Assembly: GCF_003347665.1 (NCBI RefSeq)
Contig: NZ_QDGA01000023.1
Coordinates: 17,276-81,275 of the forward strand
Direction of reading: 5' to 3'
Origin: Microvirga calopogonii
Lineage (GTDB): Bacteria; Pseudomonadota; Alphaproteobacteria; Rhizobiales; Beijerinckiaceae
DNA length: 64,000 bases
Positions 56,447 through 64,000 of the stretch are shown here, piece by piece. The number at the start of each line of letters is the position of its first letter. The stretch's first letter is position 1. The notes under the pieces were generated by a model that was not told the DNA's origin, made no database searches, and saw only the letters and a list, made by a program, of their open reading frames with translations. The translations under genes were made by a program, and so were the position numbers.

Positions 56447-56827
56447 GGCGGGCTCTCCCTCCGACTTCGTGCGGAATGGGACAAGAGTTCAACGGTCTGC
56501 CGTAAAGTCTTTGCATCCTCGCCTAGGAAGGCAGAGTCAGGCTTCGATTCTCTGCGCCGCGACTTCCGGTATCTGGGAAGCTTCGGCAGTAAACGTATCG
56601 TCGATGCAGCTCCACATACAATACCGGGATCCAGCTCCATGCGCCATGATCCTAGCCCTGCCTCTGGTCATCGGAATGGAGACAGCGCGAGAACCGTCTA
56701 AATTAGATGCGCCCGCGCCAAGCGGTTGCTTCAATCGTTCAGCTAGAGGCGCAAGTCTGTGCTATCATTCCTGCAGGTCTCCAGAACTAAGCTCGGCCTT
56801 GCCCGCCGGGGTGGACATGCCTCACTC
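56447..56827. other. Intergenic region between the fusion gene and the next glycosyltransferase
   Basis: About 380 bases between divergent genes. No gene or strong palindrome recognised; presumed to hold both promoters. Confidence 0.4.
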
Positions 56828-58006
56828 ATGACGAACGAAGCACGAGCCCCGAGGATCCTCTTCGTGATCAACTCGCTCGAGGGCGGAGGAGCCGAACGGG
56901 TGATATGCCTTGTGGCGTCCGTCCTGGCGGAAGCCGAGACGAACTGGAGGGTGTCTCTTGTCACTCTCGACCAGACACCTGACAGCTACTCACCTTCGGA
57001 ATGCGTTTCCCGTATTCGTCTGAATGCACGAGGAAGCCTTTTACGGAGCATGACCGCCCTTCATAGGCTGCTTCGTAGGGAGAACCCCGATATTGTCGTC
57101 AGCTTTCTAACGCGTTCGAACTGTGCTGCAATTGCCTGCTCGCGTATGGCGCGTATCCCGTGCATCGTGAGCGAACGCGTCCATACCACAAGTCATCTCT
57201 CGTCTGCTCATGACTGGCGCCTGAAGAAAACCCTTGTCAGGCTCCTCTACCCCTCTGCGGATCGGATCATCGCCGTCTCTCATGGCATCAAGAATGATCT
57301 CATTGAGAACTATGGAGTGGCTGCATCGAAGCTAACCACGATCTACAACCCGGTCGATACCGGCAGAATCGAGGATGCCGCGAGGACGTCTCCTTCTGTC
57401 GATCTTCCTCCGGACTTCATCGTGGCAGTGGGGCGCCTGGTGCCAAACAAGAACTTTACGATGCTCCTGCGTTCCTATGCTGCTGCGGGTATCAGCAGCT
57501 CGCTCGTGATCCTCGGAGAAGGTGCTGAACGGTCCAGTCTTCAAGCTCTCGCCCGCGAGCTTGGCATTTCCGACAGGATTCACTTGCTTGGTTTCGCTGC
57601 CAATCCCCACGCTATCATGGCCAGGGCCAGATTCTATGTGTCGGCGTCCAATGCGGAAGGATTTCCGAATGCGATGATCGAGGCCATGTGCATCGGTCTT
57701 CCTATCGTTTCGACGGATTGCGATTCCGGCCCATCCGAGATTCTTCAGGGAGCTGCCGGAGAGCCCAAGGTGACGGCACTGACGATGGCCAAGTCCGGCA
57801 TCCTGGTTCCAACCAATAACGAGCACGCCATGACCGCCGCGCTTCGGATGATGAGCGAGGCTCCCAATCGCAAATACTTCGCCACCGCAGCCAGGAAGCG
57901 TGCGCTCGACTTTTCCCTTGACCGTACTCTGGCAGAGTATCGATCCGTCATTGGTACGAGTCTCCCATCCCTCACGAGTGGGAGGCGGCTGAACGCGCCA
58001 GCATGA
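56828..58006 (+). CDS. Family 4 glycosyltransferase (GT-B fold)
   Basis: A 392-residue enzyme. It begins RILFVINSLEGGGAERVI near residue 11, a common start for the family, and has ILGEGAERSSLQALARELG near residue 230, FYVSASNAEGFPNAMIEAMC near residue 270 with the EX7E motif, and PIVSTDCDSGPSEIL. ATG 56828 is preferred over an earlier start at 56759 because the extra 23 residues do not fit the family. It precedes the flippase gene on the same strand. Confidence 0.88.
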   Translation: MTNEARAPRILFVINSLEGGGAERVICLVASVLAEAETNWRVSLVTLDQTPDSYSPSECVSRIRLNARGSLLRSMTALHRLLRRENPDIVVSFLTRSNCAAIACSRMARIPCIVSERVHTTSHLSSAHDWRLKKTLVRLLYPSADRIIAVSHGIKNDLIENYGVAASKLTTIYNPVDTGRIEDAARTSPSVDLPPDFIVAVGRLVPNKNFTMLLRSYAAAGISSSLVILGEGAERSSLQALARELGISDRIHLLGFAANPHAIMARARFYVSASNAEGFPNAMIEAMCIGLPIVSTDCDSGPSEILQGAAGEPKVTALTMAKSGILVPTNNEHAMTAALRMMSEAPNRKYFATAARKRALDFSLDRTLAEYRSVIGTSLPSLTSGRRLNAPA

Positions 58007-58144
58007 CCTTTGTCGTAAGTTCCCGGCATCACAATCAGGATGAGCGATGACGACTTCCCTGGACCGGCTTCGGAACCACCTCAGCATGACTCTCTGCCAG
58101 TTCGTCTGCACTCACAAGGCATGCATTGCACACCGGGCAGTCCG

Positions 58145-59605
58145 ATGACCAAAAGGGTCTCAACTGCGCGAGCCGTCGTGTTCATGGGAGCAGCTCAGGT
58201 TTGCAGGTTGCTGGTTACGTTCGTAACCGCTCCGATCCTGGGACGCTTGCTCCATCCGGCCGATTTCGGCCTGATTGCGACCTCGGCGCCTATCATCGGC
58301 TTCGTTACGATGATCCAGAACCTCGGCCTGACCCAGGCGCTCATTCAACGGCAGACAATCACGAAAGGTCAAGCCAACACGCTGTTCTGGCTGTCGCTGC
58401 TCCTCAGCCTTACATTCGCCGTCGGGCTCGTCGTTCTGGCACCCTTTCTCGCGGGGTTTTTCGAAGAGCCACGTCTGACGGCGGTCATCTGGGCCGGGGC
58501 GGCGCTCACGGTATTCTCCGTCATCGGTGAGCAGCCGATGGCGCTCTTGACGCGTAGCCTGCGCTTTAGGTTGCTGGCCTGCCTCGATATCCTCGGCGTC
58601 GTTGTCGGGGCCGCGCTCGGGGTTGCGGTTGCCTGGTACACAGGCAGCTACTGGGCCCTGATGGTGCCACTCACGTGCGCGCGAATCCTGAACCTGTTCG
58701 TTTCGGCCATCGCGGCGCGATGGTTCCCGGGGCGCCCGCTCTGGGACGAGGCTGCGCGGCAGATGATCGGCTTCGGTGCCGGCCTTTCCATGTTCAACAT
58801 CTTGAACTTCTTCGCACGCAGCGCCGACAATCTGATGATTGCAAAAGCCCACGGCGCCGTTGCGCTCGGATTCTACGACCGCGCCTACCGGCTCATGCTT
58901 CTGCCCCTCACGCAGGCGACCTGGCCCTTGAGCCGCGTCATGACGCCGATCCTCTCGCGACTGCAGAACGAGCCGGATGAGTTCCGCCACACCTATCTCA
59001 ACAGCGTAAGCCTCCTGATGATGGCCGTTCAACCAGGCGTATTGTGCGCTGTGGTCTTTTCCGATGCGACTGTCGCACTGCTCCTCGGAAGCAAATGGAC
59101 GGAAGCCGCGCCCATCTTCGCGTGGCTTGGGATTGCAGCGCTGCACCAGACCTTCACGTCGACACTGGGCTGGCTCTTTATCAGTCAAGGCAGGATGCGT
59201 GATCTCGGGATTGTCGGCATTGTGGCCTCAACATCAACGATAGTCTCGTTCGCCGTCGGTCTTCCCTGGGGGCCCCTTGGCGTGGCCATCGCCTATGTCG
59301 TCAGCGATTACGTGTTCCGCCTTCCGTTCATATGGTATATGGCGGGGCGCGCGGGCCATGTGAGCATCGCCGACATTCACCGGACCGTTCTTCCCCATGT
59401 CACCGGCCTCGTGGTGAGCGCGTGTACATTGATGCTTGGCAAGGAGTTTCTGCATACTCCGTCGATCATCGAGCTTGGCGGCGCCCTCGCCGTCACTTAC
59501 GCCATCAACCTCGCAGTGCTTATGCTCTTCAGGTCCAAGCGCATCCTGATCATCAAGACTCTTAAAGCGACATATCAGGATGTCATACTACGCCACAATG
59601 TCTGA
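58145..59605 (+). CDS. Wzx-like polysaccharide flippase
   Basis: A 486-residue membrane protein of the polysaccharide-transport superfamily with about 12-14 hydrophobic segments. It begins MTKRVSTARAVVFMGAAQV, followed by APILGRLLHPADFGLIA and TQALIQRQTITKGQANTLFW, motifs of the WzxC/oligosaccharide flippase group. It moves the lipid-linked repeat unit across the inner membrane for the Wzy-like polymerase. An open frame extends upstream to 58040, but those 35 residues are hydrophilic and not family-like, so ATG 58145 is used. A hairpin follows. Confidence 0.88.
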   Translation: MTKRVSTARAVVFMGAAQVCRLLVTFVTAPILGRLLHPADFGLIATSAPIIGFVTMIQNLGLTQALIQRQTITKGQANTLFWLSLLLSLTFAVGLVVLAPFLAGFFEEPRLTAVIWAGAALTVFSVIGEQPMALLTRSLRFRLLACLDILGVVVGAALGVAVAWYTGSYWALMVPLTCARILNLFVSAIAARWFPGRPLWDEAARQMIGFGAGLSMFNILNFFARSADNLMIAKAHGAVALGFYDRAYRLMLLPLTQATWPLSRVMTPILSRLQNEPDEFRHTYLNSVSLLMMAVQPGVLCAVVFSDATVALLLGSKWTEAAPIFAWLGIAALHQTFTSTLGWLFISQGRMRDLGIVGIVASTSTIVSFAVGLPWGPLGVAIAYVVSDYVFRLPFIWYMAGRAGHVSIADIHRTVLPHVTGLVVSACTLMLGKEFLHTPSIIELGGALAVTYAINLAVLMLFRSKRILIIKTLKATYQDVILRHNV

Positions 59606-59610
59606 TGCAG

Positions 59611-59646
59611 GATAAGGTCCGGCGCATCGCAGCGCCGAACCTTATC
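59611..59646. terminator. Bidirectional terminator hairpin
   Basis: GATAAGGTCCGGCGC pairs with GCGCCGAACCTTATC (15 bases, one mismatch) across a 6-base loop, between the stop codons of the flippase and the convergent RTX beta-helix gene. Confidence 0.75.
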
Positions 59647-59658
59647 GCCTGTCGTCCG

Positions 59659-61308
59659 TCAGATCACGAGTATATCGGCCGCGGTCAGTCGTGCGTGGTT
59701 ACTGATCGTTGCCACATGGACGGCGGTCGCTGCGCCATTTCCGTCGGAATCATAGAAAAGGCCGCCGGATCTGGAATCGTAGATGACGTGATCGTTCGCA
59801 TCGAGAGCCTTGGTCCCGGCAACGAAATTCGTTGAACTGAGAGTCCCGACCTTGAGTTTGCCGAACACGCCGTTCTCGAGGCTGATGACGTCCTCTCCCG
59901 GGCGGAAGTCCACGATGGTCGCAGCAGCCGTCTTGCCGCTTGGCTTCGTGTCGAACACGAAGGTGTCGCTGCCCTTGCCGCCCAGGAGAACATCCGCTCC
60001 GCCCTTGCCGCTGATCGTGTCGTTGCCCCTGTAGCCGAAAATCGTTTCCGCCGCCGATGTCCCGGTCAGCTTCTCGGAACCGTTCGTGCCGTATCGCGCA
60101 CCGGGCGCACCACTCGCGGATGACGGGGCGGATGCGGTCGATGCCTGTGATGTGATCCCGGCTTTGCTGGCTGCATCGAGGAGAAGAGATGACGTGGAAT
60201 GAAGGCCCGATAGTTTCCCGGCCGTAGAAATCTGGGTACCATTCACTTCAAGAACTGCACCGGCCTTCCAAAGGTCGAACACAGTCAATCCGGGGTTCTG
60301 GTCCGAAATATACCCGGATGTCACTTTCCCATGCGAATTCTCACCCAACCAGAAATGGTCCGTCGATGCACTTCCGCCGAAATGCCTTGGATCAAGACTC
60401 TGGCTGTTTTCCATTGTGATGGAGTCGCTCCAGAAACGGTAATTGCGGTTGTTGCCAACGGCAATGGCATCGACCAGAACCGTGTTGCTGGATTTCAGAT
60501 CGTAACCCGCATCTGTGTTGCCGAACGCCACGGTGTTCTCGAAACGGATGTTGTAGGTCCCGCCTTCTGTGGAAAATCCGTCTCCATTCCAGTACTCGTT
60601 GCTTGCTCCACGGGCATGACTGTTCTGCATCGTCACGTGTCTGAAGAGCACGTTATGAACGGTCCCGTCGAGCGAAACGCCGAACACGTATTGCTCGGGC
60701 GTGGTGGGATCGCCGCGTCCTATGACATCCTCGATGACGATGTTTCTGCTGTCGTACTGGAGCTTGATGGCGTTGTGCGAGTACTTGTCGATGTCGACAT
60801 TCCGCAGGGTCAAGCCATCGATGCTAGCACTGGAATAGCCGCTCGAAACCGTGTTCGCCACGAAGCGCTTCACGTTCGTCGCATACATGTCCTGAAGCGT
60901 GATATCCTTGATATCGGCGCCGATGCGAAATGCTCCGTCACCGATGTTCCTGAACGCCATATCCTCGAACTTGAGGTGATCGGCTCCGGACAGCAACCGG
61001 AACACTTCGGATCCGACGGCCTTGCCGGTCGTCCAATCCGTGGCGCGGGTTCCATTGATCTGGGCGAGCTTCGTATTGCCATTCCCATCAACGCCCCGAA
61101 CCGTCACTGGAGCGCCAGCGTTGCCGCCGCTCTTGATCGTGATTTGGCCCGAAAGATTGTACGCGCCCTGGTCGGCACGCAGGAGAACCTGCCCCCCGGC
61201 GCCGGCCTTGCTGATGAAATTCGAAAGACTGGAAAGAGTGCCTGCGTTGGCCAGAGATGAGCCGTCACGGCTTCCTGATCCTGTCGGCGAAATATAAAAT
61301 GTAGCCAA
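59659..61308 (-). CDS. Beta-helix protein with C-terminal RTX repeats (type I secretion substrate)
   Basis: A 549-residue protein. The N-terminal 390 residues are a parallel beta-helix closely related to the Sec-exported protein at 47277 (shared GAGGQVLLRADQGAY, EYWNGDGFSTEGG and DAGYDLKSSNTVLV). It has no signal peptide. The C-terminal part has calcium-binding nonapeptide repeats (FGYRGNDTISGKGGADVLLGG) followed by an SDTFVFDT-type tail, typical of type I secretion substrates. It probably acts outside the cell on the polysaccharide. The start is a TTG at 61308, giving (M)ATFYISPTGSGS, which matches the start of the 63122 gene. Confidence 0.85.
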   Translation of the reverse strand: MATFYISPTGSGSRDGSSLANAGTLSSLSNFISKAGAGGQVLLRADQGAYNLSGQITIKSGGNAGAPVTVRGVDGNGNTKLAQINGTRATDWTTGKAVGSEVFRLLSGADHLKFEDMAFRNIGDGAFRIGADIKDITLQDMYATNVKRFVANTVSSGYSSASIDGLTLRNVDIDKYSHNAIKLQYDSRNIVIEDVIGRGDPTTPEQYVFGVSLDGTVHNVLFRHVTMQNSHARGASNEYWNGDGFSTEGGTYNIRFENTVAFGNTDAGYDLKSSNTVLVDAIAVGNNRNYRFWSDSITMENSQSLDPRHFGGSASTDHFWLGENSHGKVTSGYISDQNPGLTVFDLWKAGAVLEVNGTQISTAGKLSGLHSTSSLLLDAASKAGITSQASTASAPSSASGAPGARYGTNGSEKLTGTSAAETIFGYRGNDTISGKGGADVLLGGKGSDTFVFDTKPSGKTAAATIVDFRPGEDVISLENGVFGKLKVGTLSSTNFVAGTKALDANDHVIYDSRSGGLFYDSDGNGAATAVHVATISNHARLTAADILVI

Positions 61309-61738
61309 TGTTATATGCCCCTATTTTTAAGTAATCGCTTCGCGCGACCGTTTTGCCGGATGTCGTTGCATCCGGTGCTTTTGTTGTCCGATCGCGTGAG
61401 ATCATCGTGCAATCGGGCAAAGCTGCGCTGGTTGTTATTGCAACTTGATCACGCAACCTTGCCTAGGAAAAATCCCTATCATGCGACGGATGCCGCTGTA
61501 TAGTTGACATTATGCGACAATACGCCAGCGCCACTCGGATGATCTTGTGCAAATAGTCTCTCGTGACATCTTTATGCCTAGATGGAAGATCGCGATCATT
61601 TCAGAAATTAGCGACGACTACACAGGCTTGGGATCCCGAATGCTTGATGAACAAGCGAGTTGCCTTATAAACGGGATGGACGGCGCTCGTTGCTGGCGCG
61701 CGCCCGACGCTGCGGCTCACCAATGAGGCTTCGCAAGT
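61309..61738. other. Intergenic region between divergent RTX and GT2 genes
   Basis: About 430 bases. AT-rich near 61300-61330. No gene recognised. Several GATC-containing short repeats (GCGTGAGATC, CTTGATCACGC) are seen but form no clear element. Confidence 0.4.
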
Positions 61739-62626
61739 ATGGAGCACCCACGAGTCTCGGTTGTCATCCCGACTTATCGAATGGATGTGCAGCTTCGTGA
61801 ATGCCTGACGTGCCTCGCCCAACAAATCTATCGGAATTTCGTTGTTGTCGTTGTCGATAACGACGCTGAGATAGGCGAAGGTCCGTCGTCTAGGATCCAG
61901 GCGCTGATTGATGAGTTCTCCGCCATCGGCCTTCCCGTGGTTGCGATGGCACATACAGAACCGGGATCATACAATGCGAGGCACGCGGGCGTTCTCCGTA
62001 CTCGTTCGGAATTGATCGCTTTCACGGATGCGGATTGTCGCCCCCGGTCTTCCTGGCTGGAATCGGCGGTCGCAGCATTCGACCTTCACCCCAATGTCGG
62101 TGTCATTTCGGGCCCAGTGGTGCTTTTCGCTGCAGATGACGGCCCTGTGTCGTCCTACGAAATGCGTCACAGCTACCTTGCGCGAAACGACATCGATGAC
62201 GGTTGCATCACGGCGAACTGGCTCATGTCGCGGCGGGTCTACGACGAACTGAATGGCTTCGATCTTTCCCTGAGGTCGGGCGGAGACGTCGAATTCTCGC
62301 AGAGGATAAAAGCCGCAGGTTACAGTCTCGTATGGTCCGACGTCATGATCGTCGAGCATCCGACACGTACATCCCTCCAGGAACTGGTCAGAAAGCACCG
62401 TCGAACTCTTGGCGGAGCCTGGAACCGGAGCCCGCAATCATTTCGCGCCTTGCGCGTTCTAAAACATGTCCTCAAGCGAGGTTGGCGACGATCCCGATCA
62501 ATCCTTCAGGACCCGAAGGTCGACGCAGAACGTGCAGCCGGAATTCTGAGGGTGCAACGCGCGGTCACATTGGCTGAACTCCGCGAGGTGCTCCGGCTGG
62601 CTCTCGGCGGCAAACCCGAACGTTGA
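61739..62626 (+). CDS. Family 2 glycosyltransferase (GT-A fold)
   Basis: A 295-residue enzyme. It starts RVSVVIPTYRMDVQLRECL near residue 5 and has the nucleotide-sugar DxD motif in LIAFTDADCRPRS near residue 97 and GGDVEFSQRIKAAG near residue 182, as in typical GT-A transferases. The C-terminal 70 residues are very basic. It adds a sugar to the repeat unit of the polysaccharide; donor and acceptor cannot be told from the sequence. Confidence 0.88.
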   Translation: MEHPRVSVVIPTYRMDVQLRECLTCLAQQIYRNFVVVVVDNDAEIGEGPSSRIQALIDEFSAIGLPVVAMAHTEPGSYNARHAGVLRTRSELIAFTDADCRPRSSWLESAVAAFDLHPNVGVISGPVVLFAADDGPVSSYEMRHSYLARNDIDDGCITANWLMSRRVYDELNGFDLSLRSGGDVEFSQRIKAAGYSLVWSDVMIVEHPTRTSLQELVRKHRRTLGGAWNRSPQSFRALRVLKHVLKRGWRRSRSILQDPKVDAERAAGILRVQRAVTLAELREVLRLALGGKPER

Positions 62627-63121
62627 CTCGGAGCACGAGCCCGACCTCCCGACGATCAGGTGCGATTCATTTCATGGGCTAAATCTTTGGTCTTGCGATC
62701 TGCCTGCGTGGTTCTGCGGAGATCGCCAATCGCATTCGGGCTACTGCGCCATAGCTAAAAAATTCTGACCTGTCATGCTTTGGCCCTATTCTGAAATCAA
62801 AACCCCTTCCTAGTGTTTCCGAGCAATCCTTCAGCTCATGATATTTGGAAGGAGAAATCATGTGATCACGTTAGAAGTATCCTTCGTCTGAGTAAGAATA
62901 TGAAGTGAGTATTTTCCTGAGTTTATCACATCAGAATTCCTCACAATTCCTCCCCTAGACTATCTCCTCTCATACGCCACACGGCATCAACATTCATAAT
63001 ATTGAGATTGCGTTCAGCGCCCTGCGCCTGAGCCAACAATCCTCTTTGCCGAAGAAGAGCGCGTTCTGCGCAATTCACATTTCATCAAACCTTTCCCTAA
63101 TCCTTTTGAGCGAGAAGAATC
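62627..63121. other. Intergenic region with phased direct repeats before the last beta-helix gene
   Basis: About 500 AT-rich bases without a gene. AATTCCTC occurs at 62935-62942 and again at 62945-62952, ten bases apart, which fits binding of a response regulator to one DNA face. It is about 170 bases upstream of the 63122 start. Confidence 0.45.
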
Positions 63122-64000
63122 ATGGCTACATTTTACGTTTCGACCACGGGCAGCGACTCGAACTCGGGGGCTTCGGGCAGCCCGGTCAAATCGATCACCA
63201 AAGCCGCCGGGCTCGCCAAGGCGGGCGACACCGTGCTGGTCTCCGGCGGCGTCTACAACGGCAACGTCTCCATCTACAACAGCGGCACCGCCTCGGCGCC
63301 GATCACCATCAAGGCCGCCGACGGCGCGCATGTGGTCATCGACGGCAGCCAGTCCGCCTCGGGCTCGGATCTCGTCACCATCACGGGCGACTACGTCACC
63401 TTCCAGGGCTTCGAGGTGCGCAACGCCAAGCGCGGCGGCATCAGCCTGTGGGAGACCCATGACACCAAGATCCTCGACAACAACGTGCACGACAGCGTGC
63501 GGGTCGGCATCTGGGCCGGCGGCAATGTCGGCAACTCCTACAACAACCTGATCGACGGCAACGAGGTCTGGCACAACGTGCTGGAGAACAGCAGCCGCTC
63601 GATGACCGGCGGCGGCTGGGCGCAGGGCATCAGCCTGGACAAGTCGGACGGCAGCGTCATCAGCAACAACTACGTGCACGGCAACTACGGCGAGGGTGTC
63701 GGCGCGATGTTCACCAAGGATGCCAAGATCACCGGCAACAAGGTCTACGACAGCTTCAGCGTCGGCATCTACCTCGACAACGCGCAGGGTGCGGTGGTGC
63801 AGTCCAACACCGTGGCGCACACCTACGACACGGACTTCTACCGCGGCGGCAAGCCGGCCACGGGCATCGAGATCGCCAACGAGAGCGGGGATCGCCAGCT
63901 TCCGTCCTCGGGTCTGGTGGTGACCAACAACGTGCTCGGCGGTGTGGGCGACGTGCATTACAGCACCTACGGCGCCAACACCGGACTGGTGAACTCGACG
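63122..64000 (+). CDS. Parallel beta-helix protein (partial, 3' end off window)
   Basis: The frame is open from ATG 63122 to the window edge (293 residues). It starts MATFYVSTTGSDSNSG, close to the start of the RTX protein at 59659, but then follows the pectate-lyase-like/right-handed beta-helix family more typical of NosD/PL6 proteins (YVTFQGFEVRNAKRGGIS, TKILDNNVHDSV, GSVISNNYVHGN). No signal peptide is seen, so a C-terminal RTX domain beyond the window is likely. Codon use is extreme: almost every codon ends in C or G, unlike the neighbouring genes. GAGAAGA lies upstream. Confidence 0.85.
   Translation, partial: MATFYVSTTGSDSNSGASGSPVKSITKAAGLAKAGDTVLVSGGVYNGNVSIYNSGTASAPITIKAADGAHVVIDGSQSASGSDLVTITGDYVTFQGFEVRNAKRGGISLWETHDTKILDNNVHDSVRVGIWAGGNVGNSYNNLIDGNEVWHNVLENSSRSMTGGGWAQGISLDKSDGSVISNNYVHGNYGEGVGAMFTKDAKITGNKVYDSFSVGIYLDNAQGAVVQSNTVAHTYDTDFYRGGKPATGIEIANESGDRQLPSSGLVVTNNVLGGVGDVHYSTYGANTGLVNST

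Overview
The window is GC-rich, densely coded DNA from an alphaproteobacterium. It is most likely a member of the Hyphomicrobiales (Rhizobiales), perhaps near Microvirga/Methylobacterium. This is inferred from gene content (a rhizobial-type glpSTPQUV glycerol transporter, a DUF1194 VWA protein, an HU protein with an Ala/Lys-rich tail, Entner-Doudoroff genes and an ExoP/ExoF-style polysaccharide locus), not from any marker gene. No rRNA, tRNA, CRISPR array, insertion sequence or phage was seen.

Left part, 1-36.6 kb, is mostly metabolic. A minus-strand run holds msrQ (cut by the window edge), msrP, nanE, two MalG/MalF-type permeases, a sugar-binding protein and, as first gene, a PP2C-like phosphatase. 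Three direct repeats lie just upstream of that phosphatase gene. Next come a small acidic protein, a DEAD-box helicase, a PHB-depolymerase-type esterase with TGC-rich sites upstream, a DUF1194 protein, an HU protein with a histone-H1-like tail, kdgK-eda, an acyl-CoA synthetase, an enoyl-CoA hydratase, an AhpD-like protein, an FAD-linked oxidase and an SDR. The glpSTPQUV operon (20.7-26.9 kb) ends at a strong terminator. It is followed by a degenerate HtrA-like protein, a LuxR-type regulator, an intact HtrA-type protease, a class III cyclase, an RND efflux pair and a patatin-like phospholipase.

Right part, 36.9-62.6 kb, is an exopolysaccharide locus of the Wzx/Wzy type. It has an initiating sugar-phosphate transferase, seven glycosyltransferase genes (36.9, 42.1, 48.5, 49.7, 56.8 and 61.7 kb, plus the initiating enzyme at 46.5 kb), a Wzy-like polymerase, a Wzx flippase, a Wza/ExoF-like export protein and a Wzc/ExoP-like protein whose P-loop lysine is replaced by arginine. 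It also encodes parallel beta-helix proteins: one with a Sec signal peptide and a paralogue with C-terminal RTX repeats. A third, distinct beta-helix protein with extreme GC3 runs off the right edge.

The most unusual block is 51.3-56.4 kb. It contains two asparagine-synthetase-like PP-loop proteins that lack the N-terminal nucleophilic cysteine, and one continuous gene joining a MurF-like Mur ligase to a peptidyl-tRNA hydrolase domain. I propose, as inference only, that this block is an ATP-dependent amide-forming or amino-acid-attaching module that decorates the polysaccharide or its lipid-linked precursor, possibly drawing on aminoacyl/peptidyl-tRNA. A ParB/sulfiredoxin-fold protein sits unexpectedly between the export and polymerase genes.
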